Shown here: positions 18,536 to 26,949 of the stretch, one piece after another
Numbering within the stretch: the stretch's first letter is position 1
How the letters are laid out: the number at the start of each line of letters is the position of its first letter
DNA from: Pseudomonas poae
GTDB lineage: Bacteria > Pseudomonadota > Gammaproteobacteria > Pseudomonadales > Pseudomonadaceae
Assembly: GCA_028869255.1 (NCBI GenBank)
Contig: CP110972.1
Location: 1,803,001 to 1,867,000 of the forward strand
Length of the DNA stretch: 64,000 nucleotides
Reading direction: 5' to 3'
Translations under genes and position numbers: made by a program
Notes under the pieces: model-generated
What the model was told of the DNA's origin: nothing
What the model saw: only the letters and a program-made list of their open reading frames with translations
Database searches by the model: none

Positions 18536-19648
18536 ATGCTGACCTTCGGTATCGAAGAGGAATATTTCATCACCGACTTGCACACCCGGCGAATGCTCAG
18601 CGAGCCATCGCAGGCCGTGCTGGCGGCATGCAGACACGCGATTGGCCAAGGCTTCGCCTACGAGATGTTCCAGGGCCAGATCGAGGCGGCGTCGCCGGTG
18701 TTCAGCGCCCGCTGCGAGGCTGCGGATTACTTGGCGACCGTGCGCCATAACCTGGCTGAAGCCCTTGGCGAATTCGGCCTTGGCGTGGTGTGCGTCGGCA
18801 GCCATCCGTTGGCTGCCTGGCGTGAGCAAACACCCACGGGTCAGGTGCATTTTCAGCAGTTATTCGATGAGATGCAGCAGGTGGCGCGGCGCAGTGTGCT
18901 GTGCGGGCTGCATGTGCATGTCGAGGTGCCGTCGCGTATCGATCGCATCGCCGTGATGAACCAGGTATCACCCTGGTTGCCGTTGCTGTTGCTGCTCAGT
19001 TGTTCCTCACCGTTCTGGGAGGGCCAGCCCAGCGGCTTTATGAGCTACCGCCAGGCAGCGTGCGATGAGTGGCCGCGCATGGGCGTGCCGGAGCATTTCG
19101 AGGATTGGGCCGCCTACCAGCGCTACCTCGCGCTGCTGCAACGCGTGGGGGCAATCAAGGCCGATGGCAATGGCTGGTGGGGCATCCGTCCGGCGGCGCG
19201 TTATCCCACGCTGGAACTGCGCATGACCGACGCCTGCCCCCGATTGGCGGATACCTTGGCCCTCGCCAGCTTGTACCGCGTGATGGTGACCCACGCCTGC
19301 GGCTTGAAAGCGCCCGGCGCCAGCTTCACCGCCGAAAGCCGTTGGCTGCTCCAGGAAAACCGCTGGCAGGCCAAGCGCTACGGTGCGGCCGGCTGCTTTG
19401 CACTGGATGACCAAGGCTCGACGGGTAGCGCTGAACACTGGCTGCTGCAGGCTGAGCGCGTATTCGCCGCCACCGCCGAGTCCATGGGCGAGCCGCAGTT
19501 GTTCGAGAGCCTGCAGGCGCTGCTGGCGCGGGGCAACAGTGCGCTCGATCAGCTGAGTTGCCACGCTACGGCCGAGGCCAGTGGCGCCGATGGCCTGGAC
19601 TGCCTGCAGCGTGTGGTCGACCGGTTGCTGGCGGTGACTGCGCAATGA
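18536..19648 (+). CDS. YbdK-type carboxylate-amine ligase (glutamate-cysteine ligase family 2)
   Basis: A 370-residue member of the GCS2/YbdK family, close to the usual 370-380. The N terminus LTFGIEEEYFITD is the family hallmark (GxEEE binds Mg-ATP). Further conserved parts are CGLHVHVEVP and the Arg-containing ARYPTLELRMTDACP. Members join an amine to a carboxylate through an acyl phosphate; E. coli YbdK has only weak glutamate-cysteine ligase activity. Being the third gene of the operon with a diiron oxidase and a methyltransferase, it may build the amide substrate of those enzymes. This is inference from gene order. Confidence 0.9.
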   Translation: MLTFGIEEEYFITDLHTRRMLSEPSQAVLAACRHAIGQGFAYEMFQGQIEAASPVFSARCEAADYLATVRHNLAEALGEFGLGVVCVGSHPLAAWREQTPTGQVHFQQLFDEMQQVARRSVLCGLHVHVEVPSRIDRIAVMNQVSPWLPLLLLLSCSSPFWEGQPSGFMSYRQAACDEWPRMGVPEHFEDWAAYQRYLALLQRVGAIKADGNGWWGIRPAARYPTLELRMTDACPRLADTLALASLYRVMVTHACGLKAPGASFTAESRWLLQENRWQAKRYGAAGCFALDDQGSTGSAEHWLLQAERVFAATAESMGEPQLFESLQALLARGNSALDQLSCHATAEASGADGLDCLQRVVDRLLAVTAQ

Positions 19649-19668
19649 AGGCGCACTAAGCCGCGCAA

Positions 19669-20100
19669 TCAGGCCGTGGCTTGTGGCTGGATATGCAACT
19701 CGCCGTCTACATCCTTCACCAACCCACTGGCCAGGAACAGTGGCGCCAGGCGTTTGTGCAACTGCGGCTCGACAAATTCCTTGACCGTGTCCAGCGCCAG
19801 CACACCGCTCAGCGCCAGTTCGGCCTTGGTGTATGACAGCCATGCCTTCTTGAGGATTTGCAGCACATCGCTGCCCGCCGTGGAGGCGAAGCGGCGGTGG
19901 CTCGGCTTGGTCTCGAAGGTGAACGTGTGCTGGAACGCATAGCCGCTTTCATCACCGCCGCCGGCCGTGCACCGCACGCAGGTGCAAGCGCCGTCGCCGA
20001 ACGCACTGCGCAGGTAGGCGTTGAAGTCCACCACGGGTTTGAGTGACAGGCGCTTATCCACCTCGAACAGGTCCCCGGTCATTTTATCGTCAGTGTTCAA
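19669..20100 (-). CDS. Hypothetical protein with a CxxC motif
   Basis: A 143-residue protein with no membrane span. It contains GACTCVRCTAGGGDESGYAF, with a CxCxxC cluster that could bind zinc, and a C-terminal helical part (ILKKAWLSYTKAELALSGVL). I chose the TTG at 20100 because GAGGAAA lies eight bases upstream; an in-frame GTG at 20145 has no such site. It is convergent with the ligase gene and divergent from the next binding-protein gene. No family recognised. Confidence 0.6.
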   Translation of the reverse strand: MNTDDKMTGDLFEVDKRLSLKPVVDFNAYLRSAFGDGACTCVRCTAGGGDESGYAFQHTFTFETKPSHRRFASTAGSDVLQILKKAWLSYTKAELALSGVLALDTVKEFVEPQLHKRLAPLFLASGLVKDVDGELHIQPQATA

Positions 20101-20264
20101 CGTCCATTTCCTCGCAGTGTGCTGCAGTTTTACAAAGCGCGGCACAATACCAGCCGCACGCCGATTTGGGGATTATTTGCATAACAATAGATCCCGATAT
20201 TCTTTTGCTGTCTTAAAAACCGCCGCTACGCTCCATCACCTTCCCGAAAACGCGGCAGATCCCC

Positions 20265-21278
20265 ATGACTTTCAAGCGTTCCTCCCTGACCCTGCTGGCC
20301 GCGTCCCTCGCCGCCGCCAGTGCCTTGCTCAGCCCCGGCGCCCAGGCCGAAGGCAAGATCAGCATCGCTCAACAATTTGGCATTGGTTACCTGATTCTGG
20401 ATGTGGTGCGCGACCAGAATCTGATTGAAAAACACGGCAAGGAACAGGGCCTGGACATCAAGGTGGAATGGAACAGCATTTCCGGCGCCACCGCCATGAA
20501 CGAATCGTTGTTGGCCGGCGCCCTGGATGTGGTCTCGGCGGGTGTGCCGCCGATGCTCACCCTGTGGGACCGCACCAAGGGCAAGCAGAACGTCAAGGCC
20601 ATCGCCTCCCTCGGCTCGATGCCCAACTACCTGCTGACCAACAACCCCAACGTGAAGACTCTCAAGGACTTCACCGAGAAAGACCGGATTGCCGTGCCGG
20701 CGGCCGGCGTGGGCTTCCAGTCGCGCACGTTGCAGATCGAAACCGCCAAGCAGTTCGGCGATGCCAACTACAAGAAGTTCGATGACATCTCCATCAGCCT
20801 GGCTCATCCCGACGCCACGGCCGCATTGATTGCCGGTGGTTCGGAGATCAACTCGCACTTCTCCAGCCCGCCGTTCCAGTACCAGGAACTGTTGAATCCC
20901 AACGTGCACAAGGTGCTCAGTTCCTACGACATCCTGGGCGGGCAGGCCACGTTCAACGTGCTCTACACCACGCAGAAATTCCACGACGAAAACCCCAAGA
21001 CCTACAAGGCGTTCTACGACGCGCTGGCCGAAGCCGAGAAAATCATCAAGGCCGACAAGCCTGCCGCGGCCAAGGCGTATATCCGGGTAGAACAGTCGAA
21101 ATTGCCGTTGGAGCTGGTGGAAAAGATCGTCCAGGACCCGGAAATCGATTTCACTATCGTGCCGCAGCGTACCTTCATCTACGCCGAAAAATTGCAGGAA
21201 CTCGGGGTGCTGAAAAACAAGGCCGCGAGCTGGAAGGATTATTTCTTCGAAGAAGCCCACGGCGCCAATGGCAGCTGA
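20265..21278 (+). CDS. ABC transporter substrate-binding protein, sulfonate/nitrate type (orphan)
   Basis: A 337-residue periplasmic protein of the NMT1/SsuA-like superfamily. The signal peptide ends LLSPGAQA-EGK at about residue 29. Conserved ligand-pocket regions include QQFGIGYLILDVV, GALDVVSAGVPPM and the domain-hinge segment IAVPAAGVGFQSRTLQIE. No permease or ATPase gene adjoins, so it must share a transporter encoded elsewhere or act in sensing. The ligand is unknown; sulfonates, nitrate, thiamine precursors and other small organics are all used by this fold. Confidence 0.85.
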   Translation: MTFKRSSLTLLAASLAAASALLSPGAQAEGKISIAQQFGIGYLILDVVRDQNLIEKHGKEQGLDIKVEWNSISGATAMNESLLAGALDVVSAGVPPMLTLWDRTKGKQNVKAIASLGSMPNYLLTNNPNVKTLKDFTEKDRIAVPAAGVGFQSRTLQIETAKQFGDANYKKFDDISISLAHPDATAALIAGGSEINSHFSSPPFQYQELLNPNVHKVLSSYDILGGQATFNVLYTTQKFHDENPKTYKAFYDALAEAEKIIKADKPAAAKAYIRVEQSKLPLELVEKIVQDPEIDFTIVPQRTFIYAEKLQELGVLKNKAASWKDYFFEEAHGANGS

Positions 21279-21316
21279 CGCCCAACAAGGCATTGCTGTC
21301 GAACTCGCTTCAAAAG

Positions 21317-21350
21317 GTGGGAGCTGGCTTGCCTGCGATAGCGGTCTGTC
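21317..21350. repeat. Single REP-type unit
   Basis: One copy of GTGGGAGCTGGCTTGCCTGC followed by GATAGCGGTCTGTCAGCG, the same unit as the left arm of the repeat at 9169, without an inverted partner. It lies in the gap before, and touches, the 3' end of the AraC regulator gene. Confidence 0.6.
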
Positions 21351-22137
21351 AGCGAAAAAACTCACCCGGCGTGGCGTCGAACTGTTGGCGAAACGCATTG
21401 ATAAACGCCGACGTGGATTCATAGCCACAGCCCAACGCCACATCCGTCACCCGCTCGCCTTGTTCCAGGGCGGGCAGGGCGGTCAATAACCTTAGACGCT
21501 GGCGCCAGGCGCGAAAGGTCAGCCCGGTGTCACTCAGGAACAAGCGGCTGAGGGTCTTTTCGCTGACCGCCAATTTGTGGCTCCAATCGCCCAGGGTGGT
21601 CTGCTGTTCCGGGTGCAGGTTCAGGCTGCGGTAAATCTGCCGCAGCCGGGGGTCGTGGGGCAAGGGCAGCATCAGGTCGACCTGGGGCGCGGCGGCGAGT
21701 TGGTCCAATACCACCTGGGCCAGACGCCCATCGGGGCCGTCCTCGAGGTATTCCACCGGCAGCTCGCTGAAGCTGCGGATCAGCTCGCGCAGCAAACTGC
21801 TGACTTCCAGCACCTGGCAGCGCTCGGCCGCCCAGGCGGTGACGCTGCAATCAAGGTACAGGCTGCGCATTTCGGTATGCGGCGAGCTGTATACCCGATG
21901 CGGCATGCCCGCCGGAATCCACACCGCACGCTGCGGCGGCGCGACGAAGCGGCCGACGCTGGTCTGGATCTCCAGCACCCCGGAAATCGCGTAGGACAAT
22001 TGCACCCACGGGTGGCTGTGCCGGCGGGTGAGGGCGCGGTTGGGCAGCGATTCGGTGCGCCCATACACCGGCCGTGGCAGGCTGGAAAGCCCGGGTACGC
22101 TACGGCGCACGGTGTTGGCATGTCCTTTAGGCGGCAT
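21349..22137 (-). CDS. AraC-family transcriptional regulator
   Basis: A 262-residue regulator with an N-terminal cupin-like effector domain (RRHSHPWVQLSYAISGVLEI, then WIPAGMPHRVYSS) and a C-terminal double helix-turn-helix (TLGDWSHKLAVSEKTLSRLF and VTDVALGCGYESTSAFINAF). The C terminus is the usual ATPGEFFR. It is divergent from the symporter-like gene with 85 bases between, so it probably controls that gene and itself. The inducer is unknown. Confidence 0.92.
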   Translation of the reverse strand: MPPKGHANTVRRSVPGLSSLPRPVYGRTESLPNRALTRRHSHPWVQLSYAISGVLEIQTSVGRFVAPPQRAVWIPAGMPHRVYSSPHTEMRSLYLDCSVTAWAAERCQVLEVSSLLRELIRSFSELPVEYLEDGPDGRLAQVVLDQLAAAPQVDLMLPLPHDPRLRQIYRSLNLHPEQQTTLGDWSHKLAVSEKTLSRLFLSDTGLTFRAWRQRLRLLTALPALEQGERVTDVALGCGYESTSAFINAFRQQFDATPGEFFR

Positions 22138-22222
22138 TTACTGGCTCATTGGCGTTAGTCGGTAACAAGCCGTTACGTTAGAGTCGCGATGACGCTCTTG
22201 GCAACCCCCGGAAGATCCGCTT

Positions 22223-23221
22223 ATGACTCGCCCCCGTTTTCTGCCCGACAACTTCACCCTGACGCTGATTGCCACGGTGATCCTTGCCTCCTTGCTGCCC
22301 GCCAGCGGCCAGACCGCCGTGGCCTTCGGCTGGGTCACCAACCTGGCGATTGCGCTGCTGTTTTTCCTGCACGGCGCCAAGCTGTCGCGCCAGGCCATCG
22401 TCGCGGGTGCCGGGCACTGGCGCCTGCACCTGCTGGTGTTCAGCCTGACCTTTGTGCTGTTCCCGTTGCTGGGCCTGGCGCTCAAGCCGCTGTTGTCGCC
22501 GCTGATCGGCAAAGACCTGTACATGGGCATGCTCTACCTCTGCGCCTTGCCGGCCACCGTGCAGTCGGCGATTGCCTTCACCTCCCTGGCACGCGGCAAT
22601 ATCCCGGCGGCGATCTGCAGCGCGGCGGCGTCCAGCTTGTTCGGGATCTTCCTCACGCCGTTGCTGGTGACCCTGCTGCTCAATGTGCACGGTGAGGGCG
22701 GCTCCACCGTCGACGCGATCCTGAAAATCAGCGTGCAATTGCTGCTGCCGTTTATCGCCGGGCAGATTGCCCGCCGCTGGATCGGCGCGTGGGTGGGCCG
22801 CAATAAATCCTGGCTGAAGTTCGTCGACCAGGGCTCGATCCTGCTGGTGGTGTACGGCGCGTTCAGCGAAGCGGTCAACGAGGGCATCTGGCACCAGATT
22901 CCGCTGTGGGAACTGGGCGGTCTGGTTGTGGCTTGCTGCGTGTTGCTGGGCCTGGTGCTGGTGGCTTCGACCTTGCTGGGCAAGGCGTTCGGCTTTAATC
23001 AGGAAGACCGCATCACCATTTTGTTCTGTGGCTCGAAGAAGAGCCTGGCCACCGGCGTGCCGATGGCCCAGGTGCTGTTTGCCGGCGCGACCATGGGCGT
23101 GCTGATCCTGCCGCTGATGCTGTTTCACCAGATCCAGCTGATGGTCTGCGCGGCGTTGGCGCAGCGCTATGCCAAACGGCCGGAAAGCATCCCGGAACTG
23201 ATGGGGCAGGTCGACCCTTGA
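22223..23221 (+). CDS. Bile acid:sodium symporter-like transporter (YfeH type)
   Basis: A 332-residue integral membrane protein with about ten spans of the SBF-like/BASS superfamily. Typical parts are WVTNLAIALLFFLHGAKLS, the ALPATVQSAIAFTSLARGN crossover region, and FCGSKKSLATGVPMAQVLF in the second half. GGAAG lies upstream of the ATG. YfeH-type members are poorly characterised exporters or organic-acid transporters. Regulation by the divergent AraC protein is likely. Confidence 0.88.
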   Translation: MTRPRFLPDNFTLTLIATVILASLLPASGQTAVAFGWVTNLAIALLFFLHGAKLSRQAIVAGAGHWRLHLLVFSLTFVLFPLLGLALKPLLSPLIGKDLYMGMLYLCALPATVQSAIAFTSLARGNIPAAICSAAASSLFGIFLTPLLVTLLLNVHGEGGSTVDAILKISVQLLLPFIAGQIARRWIGAWVGRNKSWLKFVDQGSILLVVYGAFSEAVNEGIWHQIPLWELGGLVVACCVLLGLVLVASTLLGKAFGFNQEDRITILFCGSKKSLATGVPMAQVLFAGATMGVLILPLMLFHQIQLMVCAALAQRYAKRPESIPELMGQVDP

Positions 23222-23260
23222 TCCCATCGCCTCAAGTTAACGCCTGAACAGACGATCTAC

Positions 23261-23278
23261 TTATTGGGAACCCAATAA
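23261..23278. promoter_or_regulatory. 18-base palindrome overlapping the ribosome-binding site
   Basis: TTATTGGGAACCCAATAA has perfect eight-base arms. Its right arm runs into the AAGGAG ribosome site of the fimbrial-like gene. As DNA it could be an operator; as RNA its stem would mask part of the ribosome site. Confidence 0.5.
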
Positions 23279-23289
23279 GGAGTGTCGGC

Positions 23290-23652
23290 ATGGGCGTTAA
23301 AGGTATTTCAATCATTGCAGGCTTCCTGGGTCTTTGGGCTGGCAGCTGCGCAGCGGCGCAGACGGCAGGCCAGGGTGTGATTAGGTTCACGGGCAGCATC
23401 GTCGAGTCAGGGTGTGCGACAAATGCGCGCAGTGGTGCGGTGATGGAAGTGACCGGATGCGCGAGTGCCGGTCGTGGCAGCCACTTTGATGTGCGCAATA
23501 TGACCTCGGCCGCCAGCGTCGACGCCGCCCATGTGAGGCTGGTGGCAGAGACTCGCAACGGGCGTTACTACGACCAGCGGTATGTGTTGGTAGACGGTGC
23601 CGGCAAGCTGATTCAGTCGGGCAACTACGTGGTGACCATCAGCGCGCTTTGA
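23290..23652 (+). CDS. Fimbrial-like (type 1 pilin-related) secreted protein
   Basis: A 120-residue protein with a signal peptide (cleavage near SCAAA-QTAG). The mature N terminus GVIRFTGSIVESGC matches the first strand and Cys of type 1 pilin subunits, a second Cys follows (VTGCASAGRG), and the C terminus ends with alternating strands (GNYVVTISAL). At about 98 mature residues it is shorter than a normal pilin. No chaperone or usher gene adjoins, so it is an orphan. AAGGAG precedes the ATG. Confidence 0.7.
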   Translation: MGVKGISIIAGFLGLWAGSCAAAQTAGQGVIRFTGSIVESGCATNARSGAVMEVTGCASAGRGSHFDVRNMTSAASVDAAHVRLVAETRNGRYYDQRYVLVDGAGKLIQSGNYVVTISAL

Positions 23653-23775
23653 GTGGGCTGAGGGTATTTTGAGCGGGATGGGCGTCAACAGCTGGCCGAG
23701 AAACCTATAGAATGCTTGGCGGCGGCGCTTGTCCTGGGTGGCCGCTTGATTATCGCCAGAGTACCTCGCCCTTCA

Positions 23776-24960
23776 ATGAGCATTTCAGCCGCAACCCCCC
23801 AAGCCAACTGGCAACCGGTCATCGCCCTGGCGTTGGCCGCGTTTGTGTTCAATACCACCGAATTCGTGCCCGTGGGCCTGCTCAGCGCCATCGGTGCGAG
23901 CTTTGACATGCCCATCGCCAGCGTCGGCCTGATGCTCACCATTTATGCGTGGATCGTGTCCCTGACCTCGCTGCCGGTGATGCTGCTGACGCGCAACGTC
24001 GAACGGCGCAAATTGCTGATCGTGCTGTTCGGCCTGTTTATCGCCAGCCATATCCTGTCCAGCGTTGCCACCAGTTTCGGCATCCTGATGCTCAGCCGGG
24101 TCGGCATTGCCTTGTCCCACGCGCTGTTCTGGTCGATTACCGCCTCGCTGGCCGTGCGCCTGGCCCCCGAAGGCAAACAGGTACAAGCACTCGGCCTGCT
24201 GGCCACCGGTACCTCGCTGGCGATGGTATTGGGCATTCCGCTGGGCCGCCTGCTCGGCGAAGCGATGGGCTGGCGCACCACCTTCCTGGTGATCGGCGCC
24301 TTCGCCGCAGCCCTGGTGTTCTGGCTGGCGCGCACCTTGCCGCCACTGCCAAGCCAGAACTCCGGCTCGCTGCGCAGCCTGCCACTGCTGTTCAAACGCC
24401 CGGCGCTGGTGGCGCTGTATGTGCTCACAGCCATGACCGTGACCGCGCAATTCACCGCCTACAGCTACATCGAACCCTTCGTTGAAGGCGTGGCCGGCAT
24501 GAGCGGCAGCGCGGTGACCCTGATCCTGCTGGTGTTCGGCGGCGCAGGCATCGGCGGCTCGCTGCTGTTCAGCCTGGTGCACCGCTTCAACCCGCACCTG
24601 TTCGTGGTGGGCGCGGTGTTCCTGCTGGCGGCATGCCTGACCCTGCTGCTGCCGCTGAGCGGAGCCGAATCCTACCTGGTAATACTGAGTATTTTCTGGG
24701 GCATCGCGATCATGGGCTTCGGCCTGGCCATGCAATCCAAGGTGCTGGTGCTCGCCCCGGACGCCACCGACGTGGCCATGGCGATGTTCTCCGGCATCTA
24801 CAACATCGGCATCGGCGGCGGCGCCCTGATGGGCAGTTGGGTCGGCAGCCACTTCGGCTTCGCCTGGATCGGCGCGGCGGGCGGGTTGCTCGCGGCGGTG
24901 GCGTTGGTGGGGTATTGCCTGGCGATTCGCAAGTTTGGGACGGGTGTGGTGAGTCACTGA
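23776..24960 (+). CDS. sotB: MFS sugar/drug efflux transporter SotB
   Basis: A 394-residue, twelve-span major facilitator protein, close to E. coli SotB/YdeA in length and sequence. Hallmarks are [17 protein letters not shown] at the first span, the antiporter-type loop around [24 protein letters not shown], and [20 protein letters not shown]. It would export arabinose, IPTG-like sugars or drugs. I chose the ATG beginning MSISAATPQ because upstream codons lack transporter character. A GTCTGCG/CGCAGAC hairpin follows at 25010-25029 but lacks a clear T tract. Confidence 0.88.
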   Translation: MSISAATPQANWQPVIALALAAFVFNTTEFVPVGLLSAIGASFDMPIASVGLMLTIYAWIVSLTSLPVMLLTRNVERRKLLIVLFGLFIASHILSSVATSFGILMLSRVGIALSHALFWSITASLAVRLAPEGKQVQALGLLATGTSLAMVLGIPLGRLLGEAMGWRTTFLVIGAFAAALVFWLARTLPPLPSQNSGSLRSLPLLFKRPALVALYVLTAMTVTAQFTAYSYIEPFVEGVAGMSGSAVTLILLVFGGAGIGGSLLFSLVHRFNPHLFVVGAVFLLAACLTLLLPLSGAESYLVILSIFWGIAIMGFGLAMQSKVLVLAPDATDVAMAMFSGIYNIGIGGGALMGSWVGSHFGFAWIGAAGGLLAAVALVGYCLAIRKFGTGVVSH

Positions 24961-25124
24961 ATCGCGCAATCGTTGGCCACCTTCGCAAGCAAGCGTGCTC
25001 CAGCACAGGGTCTGCGTTATAGCGCAGACACCTGGACCTTCCTGGCAAGTGCATGATGTAAAAGACTTAACTCTTCTCGCCAAGATCCTGGCGTGTCTAT
25101 TCTGATACAAATCTCTATATTTTA

Positions 25125-25153
25125 TTGACGCCACTAAAACGCCACCATACCAT
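25125..25153 (+). promoter_or_regulatory. Candidate sigma-70 promoter of the cdi operon
   Basis: TTGACG (-35) and TACCAT (-10) are separated by 17 bases, with 5/6 and 4/6 consensus matches. They sit 44 bases upstream of the cdiB start in an AT-rich stretch. Prediction by eye. Confidence 0.4.
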
Positions 25154-25196
25154 CGCCGCCGAATAGTGGCATCGTGCCACATAGAAGGATCTAGAA

Positions 25197-26917
25197 ATGT
25201 GGCGTTCGGTACGTCGGACCAGGCTCAGCCTGCTGTCCGCTTTTTTTGCCTGGGCACAGCCGTTATGGCCCAAGGCGCGCCCGTGCAGAACACGCCAGGC
25301 GTTACCGACCTGATCCGTGACCGCCAGGATCGCCTGCTCGAAGAGCAACAACGTCGCCTCGAAGAACTCAAGGACCTGCCCGGCAAAGCCGCTGCCCCGG
25401 CCAAGCCGGCAGCGCCGGTCGAGACCCGTTGCTTCCCGATCAAAACCATCGAACTCGCCGGCGCCGACGCGTTGTCCGCAGGCGAGCGCGCCGACCTGCT
25501 CAAGCCTTATATCGGTCAGTGCCTCGGCGTGCCGCAGCTCAATGAGGTGCTCAAGGTCATCACCGACCACTACCTGGCCAAGGGGCTGGTCACCAGCCGT
25601 GCCTACCTGCCGCAGCAGGACCTCTCCAGCGGCAACCTGAAGGTGCAGGTGGTCGAAGGCCGCCTGGAAGGGATGAAGGGCGCGCAGGGCAGCGGCATCA
25701 CCGACCGTCAGCTGTTCATGAGCTTCCCCGGCAAACCGGGCGACCTGCTCAACCTGCGCGAAATCGAGCAGATGGTCGACCAGCTCAACCGCTTGCCCTC
25801 CAACCAGGCGCAGATGGAATTGGCCCCCGGCCAAGCAGTCGGCGGCAGCGACGTGCTGGTCAAAAACACCCCACAAAAGCCTTGGCGCGTCGGCCTCTCG
25901 CGCCATAACGGCGGCCAGCGCAGCACCGGCGAGCAGCAGTGGGGCGCGAGCCTGGATTGGGATAACCCCCTCGGCCTGGCCGACCAGCTTTCCCTGCGCG
26001 GAGCCCACGATGCGGTCAGCGACCACCAGAAAACTTCACGCAACTCGATGCTCAATTACAACCTGCCGTTCGGCTGGTGGAACCTCAATTACAGCTACAG
26101 CGAAACCGAATACCGCGCCCTGGCCCAGGCCAGCGGTTTTAACTTCAAGCAGTCCGGCGACAGCCAGAGCCACCAGTTGCGCCTGGAGCGCGTGATCCAC
26201 CGTGACGCCCTGAGCAAAACCTCGCTGAGCACCGGTGTGGCCTACCTGCGCACCAACAACTTCGTCGAAGACAGCAAGCTCGCCCTCAGCAGCAACCGCC
26301 TCAGCGAAGCGCAGTTCGGCATCAACCACGGGCGGCGGATTGGTGGCTCGTTCCTCAACATCGACCTTGGCATGCAAGACGGTATCGGCGCGTTCGACGC
26401 CCAGGCCAACCACAACCCAGGCCCCGGCCAGGCCGATGCACGCTACCGCAAATACAGCGCCACGCTGAGCTACCTGTACCCGTTCAAGCTGTGGGGCGAG
26501 TCGTTCAGTTTCAGCAGTTTGATGACCGGCCAGCGCAGCGAAGACGTGCTGTTCAGCTCGCAGCGCCTGAGCCTGGGCGGGCAGTCCTCGATTCGCGGCT
26601 ACAAGGACCAGAGCCTGGCCGGCGACAGCGGCGGCTACTGGCGCAACGACCTGCGCTGGAGCCGCCCGGTGACCTGGGCCTGGCTGCAACCGGTGTTCAG
26701 CGAATACGGCACCAGCCTCGGCTACGACCAGGGCGTGATCCGCCGCGACCGCTACAACGGCGAGCTGCACGGGCGCATGACCAGCAACGCCGTGGAGCTG
26801 TTTGCGCGTAGCCAGAACGTCGCCGCCACGGTGACCTTCGCACATTCGTTGGAGCGACCGGGGCCGATCACTGAACGTGAAGCGCCGGTGTATTTCCGCC
26901 TGGATTTCTTTCTTTAA
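25197..26917 (+). CDS. cdiB: CdiB/ShlB-type two-partner secretion outer-membrane transporter (frame broken by one missing base)
   Basis: An ATG with AAGGA eight bases upstream opens a signal peptide (MWRSVRRTRLSLLSAFF). One T added to the T7 run at 25241-25247 continues it as CLGTAVMAQGAPVQNTPGVT in the main frame, giving 573 residues. The mature protein has an N-terminal helix (IRDRQDRLLEEQQRRLEELK), POTRA domains (CFPIKTIELAG; YLPQQDLSSGNLKVQVVEGR), and a 16-strand barrel with the conserved SIRGYKDQSLAGDSGGYWRN loop/L6 motif and a final FRLDFFL strand. It exports the CdiA protein encoded next. Without the correction the signal peptide would be lost. Confidence 0.9.
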
Positions 26918-26949
26918 ATTTTTACCGCCCTCGGGCATCGAGACATGAC

